Positions 1 through 7,688 of a stretch of 32,730 nt of DNA are shown piece after piece. The translations under genes were made by a program, and so were the position numbers. How positions within the stretch are numbered: position 1 is the first letter of the stretch; each line of letters starts with the position of its first letter. This DNA comes from an uncultured bacterium. Its GTDB lineage: Bacteria; Planctomycetota; UBA1135; GCA-002686595. The notes under the pieces were generated by a model. It worked only from the letters and a program-made list of their open reading frames with translations. It searched no databases and was not told the DNA's origin. The stretch lies in NCBI GenBank assembly GCA_937905825.1, contig CALCXM010000119.1, forward strand, positions 1 to 32,730, written 5' to 3'.

Positions 1-55
1 CCTTCTGGAGCATCATAGCTCCTAACTGGGTGTCCACGAAAGTGGGGCAAGATCA
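1..55 (-). mobile_element. IS3-family element, orfA-side terminal end (partial)
   Basis: Bases 1-55 are identical to 12330-12384, the orfA-side end of the complete IS3-group element in this window, and the two diverge exactly after the shared ...GATCA. Read inward on the minus strand the end starts TGATCTTGCCCCAC and then GTGGACAC, which resembles the terminal repeat of E. coli IS3 as I remember it. The orfA start codon would lie about five bases outside the window, so the element body is to the left. A small inverted repeat (GGAGC/GCTCC, 8-23) lies inside the end, as it does in the other copy. Identity over all visible bases suggests recent transposition, though 55 bases is a short sample. 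Confidence 0.9.
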
Positions 56-181
56 CCAGTCCTGGCTGCTGACTTCAGCGTTCCAGTTGGTCAGGCCACG
101 ACTGGCGTGGTTGGGCCCGAGGCAGGAGGGAACAACTAGGGCAAGGGCCAGCGCGGACGCTGCAATCGTTTTTTTGGACAT
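53..181 (-). pseudogene. DUF3332-like lipoprotein gene, truncated by IS insertion
   Basis: An ATG at 179-181 opens a 42-codon frame with a bacterial lipoprotein signal: Lys-Lys near the start, a run of Ala/Leu/Val, and Cys20 in the context VVPSC. The following residues include the pattern W-N-x-x-x-S-x-x-x-W, which matches what I recall of the start of mature DUF3332 proteins (SC-x-G ... WN ... W-x-NE), a small family of bacterial lipoproteins of unknown function. The frame ends at a TGA (53-55) supplied by the first three bases of the inserted IS, right after the Trp codon. The remaining gene, if still present, should continue on the far side of the IS, left of the window. What is left would at most yield a short lipopeptide. 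The family call rests on only about 22 mature residues. Confidence 0.6.
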
Positions 182-476
182 GTGTGTGAGTCTCTATAGT
201 GATCGATGGGAGGGGCGAGCGGACACCAACTTGGAAGCAAGGCCCGCCCCGGGGGATGCGGAGACCCTACAGGGTCGGCGAGTGCGAGTGCAATAGATTC
301 CCGGGACAGCATTGTCCGGCGAGTGCTCTGCGCTTCCGAGCATCTCTCCCTGACCAGGGGTACGCGGTTTGAGGACAGCCGCGAATCCCCATGGGGCCGT
401 AGCGCCCCGATCCCCCCCCGCGCAAGGAACACGCTCCTGGGACTTACGACACAGGCTTGCCACAAGCTCCCGCCCC
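182..476. other. Intergenic spacer before the truncated lipoprotein gene
   Basis: About 295 bases between the hydrolase stop and the truncated lipoprotein start, both on the minus strand. A TATAGA hexamer 14 bases before the lipoprotein ATG could be a -10 element, but I see no convincing -35 partner. A short hairpin (GCTTG/CAAGC, 455-467) follows the hydrolase stop without a T-run, so I do not call it a terminator. Confidence 0.4.
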
Positions 477-1802
477 TTATCTATCCTTCACATCTTCTGT
501 CTTGCGAGTCTGAATGCGCCACTCAGCGGCGAAGAGCCGGCGGCGATCATCGTCCCGCGCTGCCCAGTGCAGCAATGTCTCTCCGGAAGCCACAGCTAGC
601 TCGTCGCGCACAGTCGTTCCGTTCACCACAACTTGAATGGGATGCGCGAAGTCAAACTCCACGGGGGAGAGCAGCAGTGTGAAGCCGAGCACATGGCTCG
701 AAGTCACGAGCACCCGGTTGCCATCACGCTTGACTTCCACGGTGCCAAAGGGAACCCGAGGCGTTGTGGGGCCCCGCAGTTGAATCGGCGTGCCCCAGCG
801 CGGAAGCAACTTGGACTTGTCCACGTCAGTGCGTTTCAGCTTCCCTTCGAGTTCATCGATTCGAATCCAACTGCGCCGGGCATAGCGGCTCGCGTCTTCC
901 GTGGACCAAGAGAGTTCCTCCGGCAACGGATCCCGACGTGACTCACGGATGAAGGCAAGGAAGCGACCCTCCAGCTCATCGGACAGATTCAGGTTGTGCC
1001 CGCGATCCTCCAACACATACCAATCAAGGTCCGCCCCCACCTGCTCAAAGAGCTCCATGTACCTCCTCAAGTACTTGATGGGAACCAAGCGGTCTTGCTC
1101 TCCGAACCCTAAATGAAATCGCTGAGCGCGAAGATTCTCGATGTGCATTTGACCGTCAGGTCCAAAGTCGGCTCGCACGAGTCGATCCGGTGGGGCCACA
1201 TGGCCCGCGTAGCTTGCATAGCGATCTGGTGTACGCATACCGAGGAAGTACAGGGCAGCTCCCCCATCAGAATTCCCAACCGCAACGACCCGGTCTTCGT
1301 CCACATTCCAGGTGGCGCGCAACTCCCGTTGTATGGCTTCGAAGTTCTCCACCTGGGAAGCATGCCACCACATGGAATCAACCCACCCCGCGGGAAACAC
1401 CATCAACGAACCGGAGGCTCGATTCCAGCCGTCTGCCCAGTCCGCCTTCTGCGGATCCCAGGTGGGAGCGCCCATGCCACCATGCAGCTGAAAGCGCACC
1501 GGCCACTTGCGTTCGGGTGTGTAATCCGCCGGGATCAGAATCAAGTACGGATGAAGCACACCTGCTGAATCCACTCGCTTGCGCAGCAGATAGCCCCTGG
1601 GTGCCTCGGCCGAATACACGCGTCCCCTTTCCAAAGCAGCGAAAACCAGCTCGAACTCCGGTTGCGTCTCTTGCCACTCTTGCGCAACTTCGTCCCGTTC
1701 CTCCACGCGGCTCTCGGCCCAAAATTTCCCAGCCCATTCGAGGTTCGTGGCAGATGCCTGGAGTTGCAGGACCAAGGCGCTTAGGCAGAGAACTGAATTC
1801 AT
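477..1802 (-). CDS. Secreted alpha/beta-fold serine hydrolase (esterase/depolymerase-like)
   Basis: The 441-residue product begins with a signal peptide (about residues 1-18, cleavage near ASA-T). The frame stays open upstream to 2156, but that extension is Arg-rich and not protein-like; the ATG at 1800-1802 sits directly before the signal peptide, so I start there. The hydrolase core covers about 85-290: HGG at 107-109 (oxyanion-hole type), nucleophile Ser178 in G-N-S-D-G-G, acid Asp237 in G-E-Q-D, and His269 in D-R-G-H-N. This order fits polyhydroxybutyrate-depolymerase or feruloyl-esterase-like hydrolases acting outside the cytoplasm. A tail of about 140 residues (300-441) looks like a small beta domain and is unassigned. 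Substrate is unknown. The gene stands alone, with 1 kb of spacer upstream. Confidence 0.8.
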   Translation of the reverse strand: MNSVLCLSALVLQLQASATNLEWAGKFWAESRVEERDEVAQEWQETQPEFELVFAALERGRVYSAEAPRGYLLRKRVDSAGVLHPYLILIPADYTPERKWPVRFQLHGGMGAPTWDPQKADWADGWNRASGSLMVFPAGWVDSMWWHASQVENFEAIQRELRATWNVDEDRVVAVGNSDGGAALYFLGMRTPDRYASYAGHVAPPDRLVRADFGPDGQMHIENLRAQRFHLGFGEQDRLVPIKYLRRYMELFEQVGADLDWYVLEDRGHNLNLSDELEGRFLAFIRESRRDPLPEELSWSTEDASRYARRSWIRIDELEGKLKRTDVDKSKLLPRWGTPIQLRGPTTPRVPFGTVEVKRDGNRVLVTSSHVLGFTLLLSPVEFDFAHPIQVVVNGTTVRDELAVASGETLLHWAARDDDRRRLFAAEWRIQTRKTEDVKDR

Positions 1803-2827
1803 GATCTTGGGTGGGCTAGAGTGGGTCCTGCTCGCTATAAATCCTTCACCAAACCGCGCCCCAGACATTGGAGCTCGTTCCCTGGCGGCGCTTTGGCGGA
1901 GTTGATCCCACAGGCGACCGCTTGCGAACTCTGGAGTGCGCCTGCAGGAAAAGTGCACGCCAGCCGTGGGCCCTTCGAACCTAACCGAAAGCAGGGAAGA
2001 CGACTCGCAGAGGAGGCGGTTGAACCAAACTTTCACGGCTTGCTCCCATGCATGCCCGCGACGACTTTCTGGCGCGAAATTCTTTCTAGCAATTCCTTGA
2101 GACCTGGGCCGCGAGCACTGCATCTCCATGCTGCGTGGAATTCTGTACCGGCCCATCGAGCGTTGGCCGCTTTCGGTCCGGGCTCGCGGCGAGAAGCCTG
2201 CTCAACTGGGCCGTTGGATTCAGCCGGGAGAAAAGCATTCATCGTCCCGTGCATCCGCGGGCGGCCCCCTACCGCTTGACACGGATCTGTGGAAGGCAAG
2301 CAACACCATCGCCGGATCTTCGGGGTGGCCCAGACAACGAGAGGAGGTCCTTTCTTGGCGCCTGAACCTGGAAGCGCGCCAGCGCAGGTCCGTGGGGCTT
2401 CCGGCTTTCAGCCCAACTGGCTCAACAGGGATAGCATCCGGCGCAGGCCACCAAGAAGCCGGCTTCCCACTTAGGAAGGCGGGCCCCATTCATGCAGCGT
2501 GTTCTTCACGTACCTCAGCATTGGGGCCCGCGAAGTGCAACTGAAAGGCGTGCCTGCGCCGTCCAACTCGCTGTGCACAGCCAAAGAGTTCTCCGGCTTT
2601 GATTCGAGATGTCGCTTGTGATTGTCAAGGGCCCGCGCCAACCAGTCTGAAAGGGGAGAATCATCCGTTGGATGTCAGCCCCCCCCCACACGACACTCAA
2701 TGGGCCCCAAACCTCCGCTGCACAAAATCGATCGGGGGCCGCTCAAAACTTGGTGTGAGACTGGCCTACGGACTGGTCGGATCGAGAGGGCGGCGGAAGA
2801 AAGCGGATCCGTCTCCCGAAGGGATTC
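1803..2827. other. 1-kb gene-free stretch
   Basis: Several short open frames exist on both strands, but none has a recognisable start context, domain or protein-like composition. The only structure I noted is a perfect 12-base palindrome, GAAGCCGGCTTC, at 2455-2466. The promoter of the hydrolase should lie in the part next to 1802, and the 3' end of the gene at 2828 in the other part. I could not identify either signal. Confidence 0.4.
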
Positions 2828-5347
2828 CTATAAGTTCTGAAGTAGAGCCACCATGCCGGCTCGGACCTCTAGCTCGCCAGACCATGCGTCTCCACCGATC
2901 ACGTCGGGATTGGTCGATCCCCCCATAAGACCCGCACGATTTATGTAGAGCTCGTCTCCGGTCAAGAGGTACCCAAACAGCAAGAAGTTCCATGTCTGCC
3001 AGTTGTCGGAGTACAGGTGCCCCCCATCCGGCACATAGTTGCAGAAGGGCGGGAGGTCTTGATCGTAGGGGCCAACGGCCGTATAGAAGTGGAAGGTCGA
3101 CCCCCCCGGGTCCCAGACTTTCGGGCCGTTCATGCCTTGGACAGAACCCAAGATGAGTTCGTTGAGGCGATCGGCGTAGACCTCATCCCTGCTGTCGAAC
3201 ATCGAGGTGCGCATTCCCCACAAGCCGTTGGTGATGATTGCCTCGGAAATAGACTGCACGAGACGGTACTCACCTCCGATGTGATCAATGCTCGGATACG
3301 TCATGATGAAACCACTGCAGTCGTCTTGGCCAAGCAGGAAGAAGTCAATAATCTCCTCAGCCCAGGCCTCGGCGAGCCCTCGCCAATCGTCGTCCGCTAG
3401 GGCGTAGTACGCAGCCACCGTATCGAATCCCCAGCCTTCCGTGCGGTCCACATAAACGCCTTCTCCAGGGTTCTCTTCCACGTTGAAGGTGTCGTGGGTA
3501 AACCCGGTAACGATCGACTCCCCGTTGTCTTTTTGCGGGTAGGGCGCATAGCTTGTGCGGCAAAGCTCGGCTTGCAGGCGCAAGTCGTCTTTGGACAACG
3601 CGTCGTTGCCAGCCCAGGCGAGCACCTTAGGTGAGCGGGTATAGCGAATCAGGTGAGCCTCGTCGATCCACTTGTAGGTCAACAGCGTGGCCTCATACCC
3701 GGGCTGCCGAGACTGGGCAGCCACTGCGTCCACTTGGAAGCTGTCCGCCGTCGTGAACCCGTGGAGATCCGCCAGGGAGAACCACGGAATGAAGTAGATG
3801 TACGTCGGCAAGTAGGTTTGCGTAGGTCCTTCCACCAACCAGTCCTCGTACTTGTACGCATCTCCCGACGTGTCGTACAACGCGGTCGCGTGTCTTTCCG
3901 TGTACATGCGATGGCTTATCTGGAAGTTGCGGTAGCCCTCGGTAGACGCCGTCCAAAGGGCTTCCAGGCCGTCCCACCAGAGGATCTCGTCCCCACCGTG
4001 CATGTAGCCGATGTCCAGTCCCCAGGGGTGAGACCAGCCCAGGTTTCCAGAATTGAGAGGGAACGGCCCCGTCGTTCCGTTGAGCAGCACCTGCTCGTAG
4101 GTGTCAAACTTGACTTCCACCTCGCCGCGTATGTTGTCCTTGGTTCCGAGCTGATCGAGGGTCGGCAGTGGCAGGTTTTGCGACCAGTAACGGGCAGATC
4201 CTGGGTTCCACCAAGAGAGCAGTCGCTCTTCGTTGCTGTTCTCGCCGTCCCGGCAGAACGCCAGCCATTCTTCGCGCAGGACGGCTCGGGCTCGGTCTTC
4301 CGCACCGGAGCGGCAGACCACGAGGCGCCGATGGAATTGGGCCTGTATCGGCATCACGTGCATCTTCGGGCCGGCGATCGGATCCACGAGCGGCAAGACG
4401 CGGTTCGCCCCTTCTGTGTATGTAGTCCCCAAGCTAGGCGATTCGAAAGCCTGGAACACCGTCCAGCCTGAGGGCACGCGCAACTCCAGTTCGTTGAAGT
4501 AGAGCTTGCCGACTGGATTGTCCTGGTCCGTGCCCGGGTCGAGGCCTTGGTGACCGTTGTGGAAGCGCAGGTCGAGGGAGATGAACTCCTCCTCAGTCCA
4601 CGTGGTGATGTACGCGTGGGCGCCCATCATGTGGGGCAAGGTTCCCGTCGCACCTCCCGCTGGGGTGACCGGGGTCAAGTTTTCATAGGTGCGCACCTGG
4701 CGGGCAATGTGACCATCCCGGTACGTGTGCAGTTCGGGTGTGGCGTTGATCAGGTCGTACAGAAGATCCGCTTCGTACAAGTGTCCGAACACATCCGTGG
4801 CCCGGACGACGAGGGCGTCTTGCGTCGCGAGCAAGGATTGAACATTGCAATCGACTGTGATGCTTCCCGATGTGTTCGGCGACCAAACCACGTTGTAGGC
4901 CACTCGATCTCCCGGGTTCGTCCCCGCCGGGACTTCGACCTTCGCCAAGATTTCCACCACGTCGGCCCCCTCTTCGGCGGCTGGGTAGCGGCTAACCACT
5001 TCGACTTGAGTGTTGACGAACCCCACGCCGGGAACCCGCAACTTGAACGGGGATGAACTCGAGCTAGGGAGGTACATGCCCGCCGCGATCGGAATCGTGC
5101 CGCGGATCAGAAACGGGCTCTCGGAAGGTGCGGCGAGCTCCAGCTCTGCCACCTTGTCCCCAATCGAAAAGTTCACGGTGGCTTCCGGCGGTGGAGTCCC
5201 GCCGCCGTTCTCCGGTCCGGAGGTGGGATCATCTTCCCCACCACCAGCGCACCCGCAGAGGGTGGCCAAGCCCATGCAGGCCATCGCCCTGAGAATCCAG
5301 AATCCGCGCCTGCCCAACTTGCCCGTTGCCTGATTCAATTCCGTCAC
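2828..5347 (-). CDS. Exported lipoprotein of unknown function, paralog A of an ~830-residue family
   Basis: I place the start at a GTG (5345-5347) because it gives a normal lipoprotein signal: basic residues Lys11, Arg13, Arg14, a hydrophobic stretch and a lipobox LCGC with Cys33, followed by a Gly/Pro/Asp/Glu linker to about residue 55. An ATG at 5282-5284 would also keep the lipobox. The mature protein (839 residues in total) has an N-terminal beta-rich part, a middle part with HNGH and a HRRL segment, and a long C-terminal part containing RMYTERH, S-x-KVLAW-x-GNDA, FCNYVP and GELE-x-RAGM, consistent with an alpha/alpha-toroid-like region. All these motifs recur in the same order in the product of 7689-10166. 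The total length and the possible beta-barrel-plus-toroid layout are compatible with PcRGLX/YetA-like (polysaccharide lyase related) proteins, but I cannot confirm that assignment. It is probably anchored in a membrane facing the periplasm or outside. Confidence 0.75.
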   Translation of the reverse strand: MTELNQATGKLGRRGFWILRAMACMGLATLCGCAGGGEDDPTSGPENGGGTPPPEATVNFSIGDKVAELELAAPSESPFLIRGTIPIAAGMYLPSSSSSPFKLRVPGVGFVNTQVEVVSRYPAAEEGADVVEILAKVEVPAGTNPGDRVAYNVVWSPNTSGSITVDCNVQSLLATQDALVVRATDVFGHLYEADLLYDLINATPELHTYRDGHIARQVRTYENLTPVTPAGGATGTLPHMMGAHAYITTWTEEEFISLDLRFHNGHQGLDPGTDQDNPVGKLYFNELELRVPSGWTVFQAFESPSLGTTYTEGANRVLPLVDPIAGPKMHVMPIQAQFHRRLVVCRSGAEDRARAVLREEWLAFCRDGENSNEERLLSWWNPGSARYWSQNLPLPTLDQLGTKDNIRGEVEVKFDTYEQVLLNGTTGPFPLNSGNLGWSHPWGLDIGYMHGGDEILWWDGLEALWTASTEGYRNFQISHRMYTERHATALYDTSGDAYKYEDWLVEGPTQTYLPTYIYFIPWFSLADLHGFTTADSFQVDAVAAQSRQPGYEATLLTYKWIDEAHLIRYTRSPKVLAWAGNDALSKDDLRLQAELCRTSYAPYPQKDNGESIVTGFTHDTFNVEENPGEGVYVDRTEGWGFDTVAAYYALADDDWRGLAEAWAEEIIDFFLLGQDDCSGFIMTYPSIDHIGGEYRLVQSISEAIITNGLWGMRTSMFDSRDEVYADRLNELILGSVQGMNGPKVWDPGGSTFHFYTAVGPYDQDLPPFCNYVPDGGHLYSDNWQTWNFLLFGYLLTGDELYINRAGLMGGSTNPDVIGGDAWSGELEVRAGMVALLQNL

Positions 5348-5976
5348 CTGTCTGCCTCTGGCGCTCTGAACGCCTACCCGGGGCTCCCTAAGGCCCCCGT
5401 CCCATTTGTTCCCTCTGCCCACCCCCCTGATCGGTGACGGACCATTCCGATCCGTAGGTGAAGATCCGACTTCCTACGAAATCCTGCGCTTTCAGGGTTC
5501 GGTTCATGGATTCGCTCCTTTAGAGGGCCTCCAGGGAGCTTTCCTAGGACGGGCTGGGAGAGGGCGGCTCCCAATCTCCCTTCACCCCTGGGATGCGCGG
5601 AAGCGGGCATCGCGTTCCTCGCCGCATGGACGGTTGGCTGGACCCCTGGTCACGGCTCGTGAGCCGAACCGAGCGGTGGAGACCTTTGGGGCAAGGTGAC
5701 CCAGGGCACGCTTCTATCTCTGAGCAAGCAGCCCACACGCTCCGGGCGAGTCGCAATGCTGGTGACCGTACGAACCGATTTGGGAGAGCCAGCTGTTTTT
5801 TGCCACCCTCCCCGACGGCTTGCTAGTCAGCTGCCGAGAAGAGCCCAATCGTCTGGCCGTTCAACGTTTCCTGCAGGCCCCCGCGAGCGGCCCCACTCTT
5901 GGAACTTCGATCCTCCGGACCTCGACCGAGAGGAAGCCCGATGCGGCTAGCTGTCGCCAACGCTTCGGCGGGTCCC
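5348..5976. other. Intergenic region upstream of paralog A
   Basis: About 630 bases separating the glycosyltransferase stop from the paralog A start, both on the minus strand. No credible reading frame was found. A minor inverted repeat is GATCGG (5429-5434) against CCGATC (5447-5452). The promoter of paralog A should be here but I cannot point to it. Confidence 0.35.
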
Positions 5977-7212
5977 CTACAGCCGAACCTGGTTGGACCT
6001 CTTGCTCTCATAGATAGTGCACACCGCATAAGCGGCGGGAATCACGAGCAGGGTACTGATCGAATTACGGAACCGGATTGAGCCATAGAAGATGAAGACG
6101 GTGGCCAGGAGTCCTGCCATCGGCAGCGCCAACAGGAAGAACGCTGCCGGGTCTTTGCGGCGCAGCCACCACATCCCGAGGAGCATCAAGGGGCCCGTGA
6201 TAATCCACGCGATGGCAAAGATCCAACTCGCCAATTGATTCTCCGTACGCGTGAAGGGAGCCGCCAAGCGCATGAATTTGCTCGCCACAAGGGGCAGGAT
6301 TTGCCCCGGGTTCTCCTCTAGGAATTGGAATCCGTAGCGCCAAGTTGCCGCCTCGCGTTCGACTTCGGTGCCCTCTAGGGGCCGGTCTTCATTGACCAAT
6401 TCATCGACCGGCTTCCAAACACCGCGCCATTCGGGGTCCGCAGCCACGACTTCGTTGTGGGCCCCCCAGAAGGTCCAGCCACCGATCGTCGAGATCGTGA
6501 ACTTGCCCACGGCTCCGTCGTTTCTTACGGCCCATGGAATCACAACGGCCACCGCCAAGATGGACGTCACGAACGCCGGGCGCAGGACCTCACGGCAGCG
6601 AAGCTTGGAGAGCCCGAGGATGAAGAGCCATGCGATCGGGAAGGCCATCACCGCTTGCGGCCGCGTCAAGACGCACAGGCCCAGGATCAAACCGGCAAGC
6701 ACTTCCTGGCCCACATGCCCGCCGCGGCGATACGCCTTGAAACTGAGCCCCGTCGCGAGGCAAATCAAGAGCGAGAAGGGGACCTCGCTAAAGAAGCAGT
6801 GTGAAAAGTAGAAGTGCCCCGGGTACACGGCGATCCAAGCGGCCGCCAGTAGAGCGACGCAAGACCCGCACATGGCCCGGGCCACCCAAGCCACCGCGAG
6901 GATGGAGAGCGCGGACAACAAACAGAAGTACAGGTGGGCCAGAAAAACCGAACGGCCGAACAGAATGTAGAGCGGCGCCAAGATCGCCGAGGTCCCGGGG
7001 GGGCGAATGGCAGTGGCCACTCCCCCGGGGTAGGTGTATCCGTGGCCCGCAGCCACTTGAGCCGCGAACAGCTCGTACTCCGTCTCGTCGTAGTTCCTGG
7101 CGGGGTCTGGCGCGCTATCCAGACCCACCAACACATGGGTAAAGCCCACACGCAGGGCGAGCCCCAGAACGAAGACAAGGGTCAAGTAGAGGCCAAAGTG
7201 GCGGTTCGTCAT
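5977..7212 (-). CDS. GT-C fold glycosyltransferase, PMT/ArnT-like (GT39/GT83-type)
   Basis: The product is a polytopic membrane protein (411 residues from the chosen ATG at 7210-7212). This ATG sits right before the first transmembrane helix; a further in-frame ATG at 7323 would add a 37-residue non-hydrophobic tail. After helix 1 comes an acidic pair, Asp42-Glu43, in the motif N-Y-D-E-T-E-Y, where GT-C enzymes place their catalytic acidic residue in the first extracytoplasmic loop. R-P-P-G-T follows shortly, also typical of the family. Eight or more further hydrophobic helices alternate with short loops, and there is a soluble loop around residues 245-300. Such enzymes move a sugar from a polyprenyl-phosphate donor to lipid or protein acceptors on the outer face of the cytoplasmic membrane. 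The gene lies between two paralogous exported proteins, which might be its targets or pathway partners (inference). Confidence 0.8.
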   Translation of the reverse strand: MTNRHFGLYLTLVFVLGLALRVGFTHVLVGLDSAPDPARNYDETEYELFAAQVAAGHGYTYPGGVATAIRPPGTSAILAPLYILFGRSVFLAHLYFCLLSALSILAVAWVARAMCGSCVALLAAAWIAVYPGHFYFSHCFFSEVPFSLLICLATGLSFKAYRRGGHVGQEVLAGLILGLCVLTRPQAVMAFPIAWLFILGLSKLRCREVLRPAFVTSILAVAVVIPWAVRNDGAVGKFTISTIGGWTFWGAHNEVVAADPEWRGVWKPVDELVNEDRPLEGTEVEREAATWRYGFQFLEENPGQILPLVASKFMRLAAPFTRTENQLASWIFAIAWIITGPLMLLGMWWLRRKDPAAFFLLALPMAGLLATVFIFYGSIRFRNSISTLLVIPAAYAVCTIYESKRSNQVRL

Positions 7213-7688
7213 TTGGCCAATGGGCGGTGTCGCTGAGGACACGGAGGATGGGCAGCGGGGCGTCAGGCTGGCCGCAGGATAGGCATTATTCGACGCCATC
7301 GCCAGCTGGTGCGGCACATTCACCGGCTGTGTTCCAGGTTGCTCTGGTCACCCTTTGAAGCGATCGGGTCATGGACCCTCGCCATGGTCTGCTCCCACGA
7401 GAGGGTGCTCTCCCTCGCGGCAATTTGAGCCTGAGCAACGCCAGCTCCGCAGAGAGAGCCACGCCGGACTCCGCTCACACCAATTGGCCTATCACATCCT
7501 CGACCGGCGCTGCGACTGGCTCCCGTCCAAGGGCCCCCGCTTCCACGTATCTCCCAAGGCCACCTCGCGGGTCACGAAGTCCCGGGCCATTGACCGCGAA
7601 GACAAAAGAGGGGAGCAGCGCACCCCATCGGCGCTGCTCCCCTGAATCCGGCCCCCCGATCAAAAAGGGTCGGACGCCACAATCTTGA
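7213..7688. other. Intergenic region between paralog B and the glycosyltransferase
   Basis: About 475 bases on the minus-strand path from the paralog B stop to the glycosyltransferase start. It contains the terminator at 7601-7643. The rest has no protein-like frame and no clear promoter, although a promoter for the glycosyltransferase is expected because the terminator separates it from paralog B. Confidence 0.45.
7601..7643 (-). terminator. Rho-independent terminator of paralog B
   Basis: A perfect 12-bp stem is formed by 7609-7620 and 7632-7643 (AGGGGAGCAGCG and its complement) with an 11-base loop. On the minus strand the stem is followed by CTTTTGTC, a short T-run. It starts 45 bases past the stop of the 7689-10166 gene, so orientation and position fit an intrinsic terminator. 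Confidence 0.85.

Noticed and set aside
840..880. tRNA-like T-arm sequence near GATTCGAATCC
   Set aside because: It lies inside the hydrolase coding sequence and no acceptor or anticodon stems can be formed around it.
477..2156. Long form of the hydrolase reading frame starting at 2156
   Set aside because: The extra 118 residues are Arg/Ser-rich and lack protein-like pattern, and the ATG at 1802 is followed at once by a signal peptide.
3653..4471. 272-codon plus-strand frame inside paralog A
   Set aside because: Antisense shadow of a clear minus-strand gene; Arg/Val/His-rich without domains.
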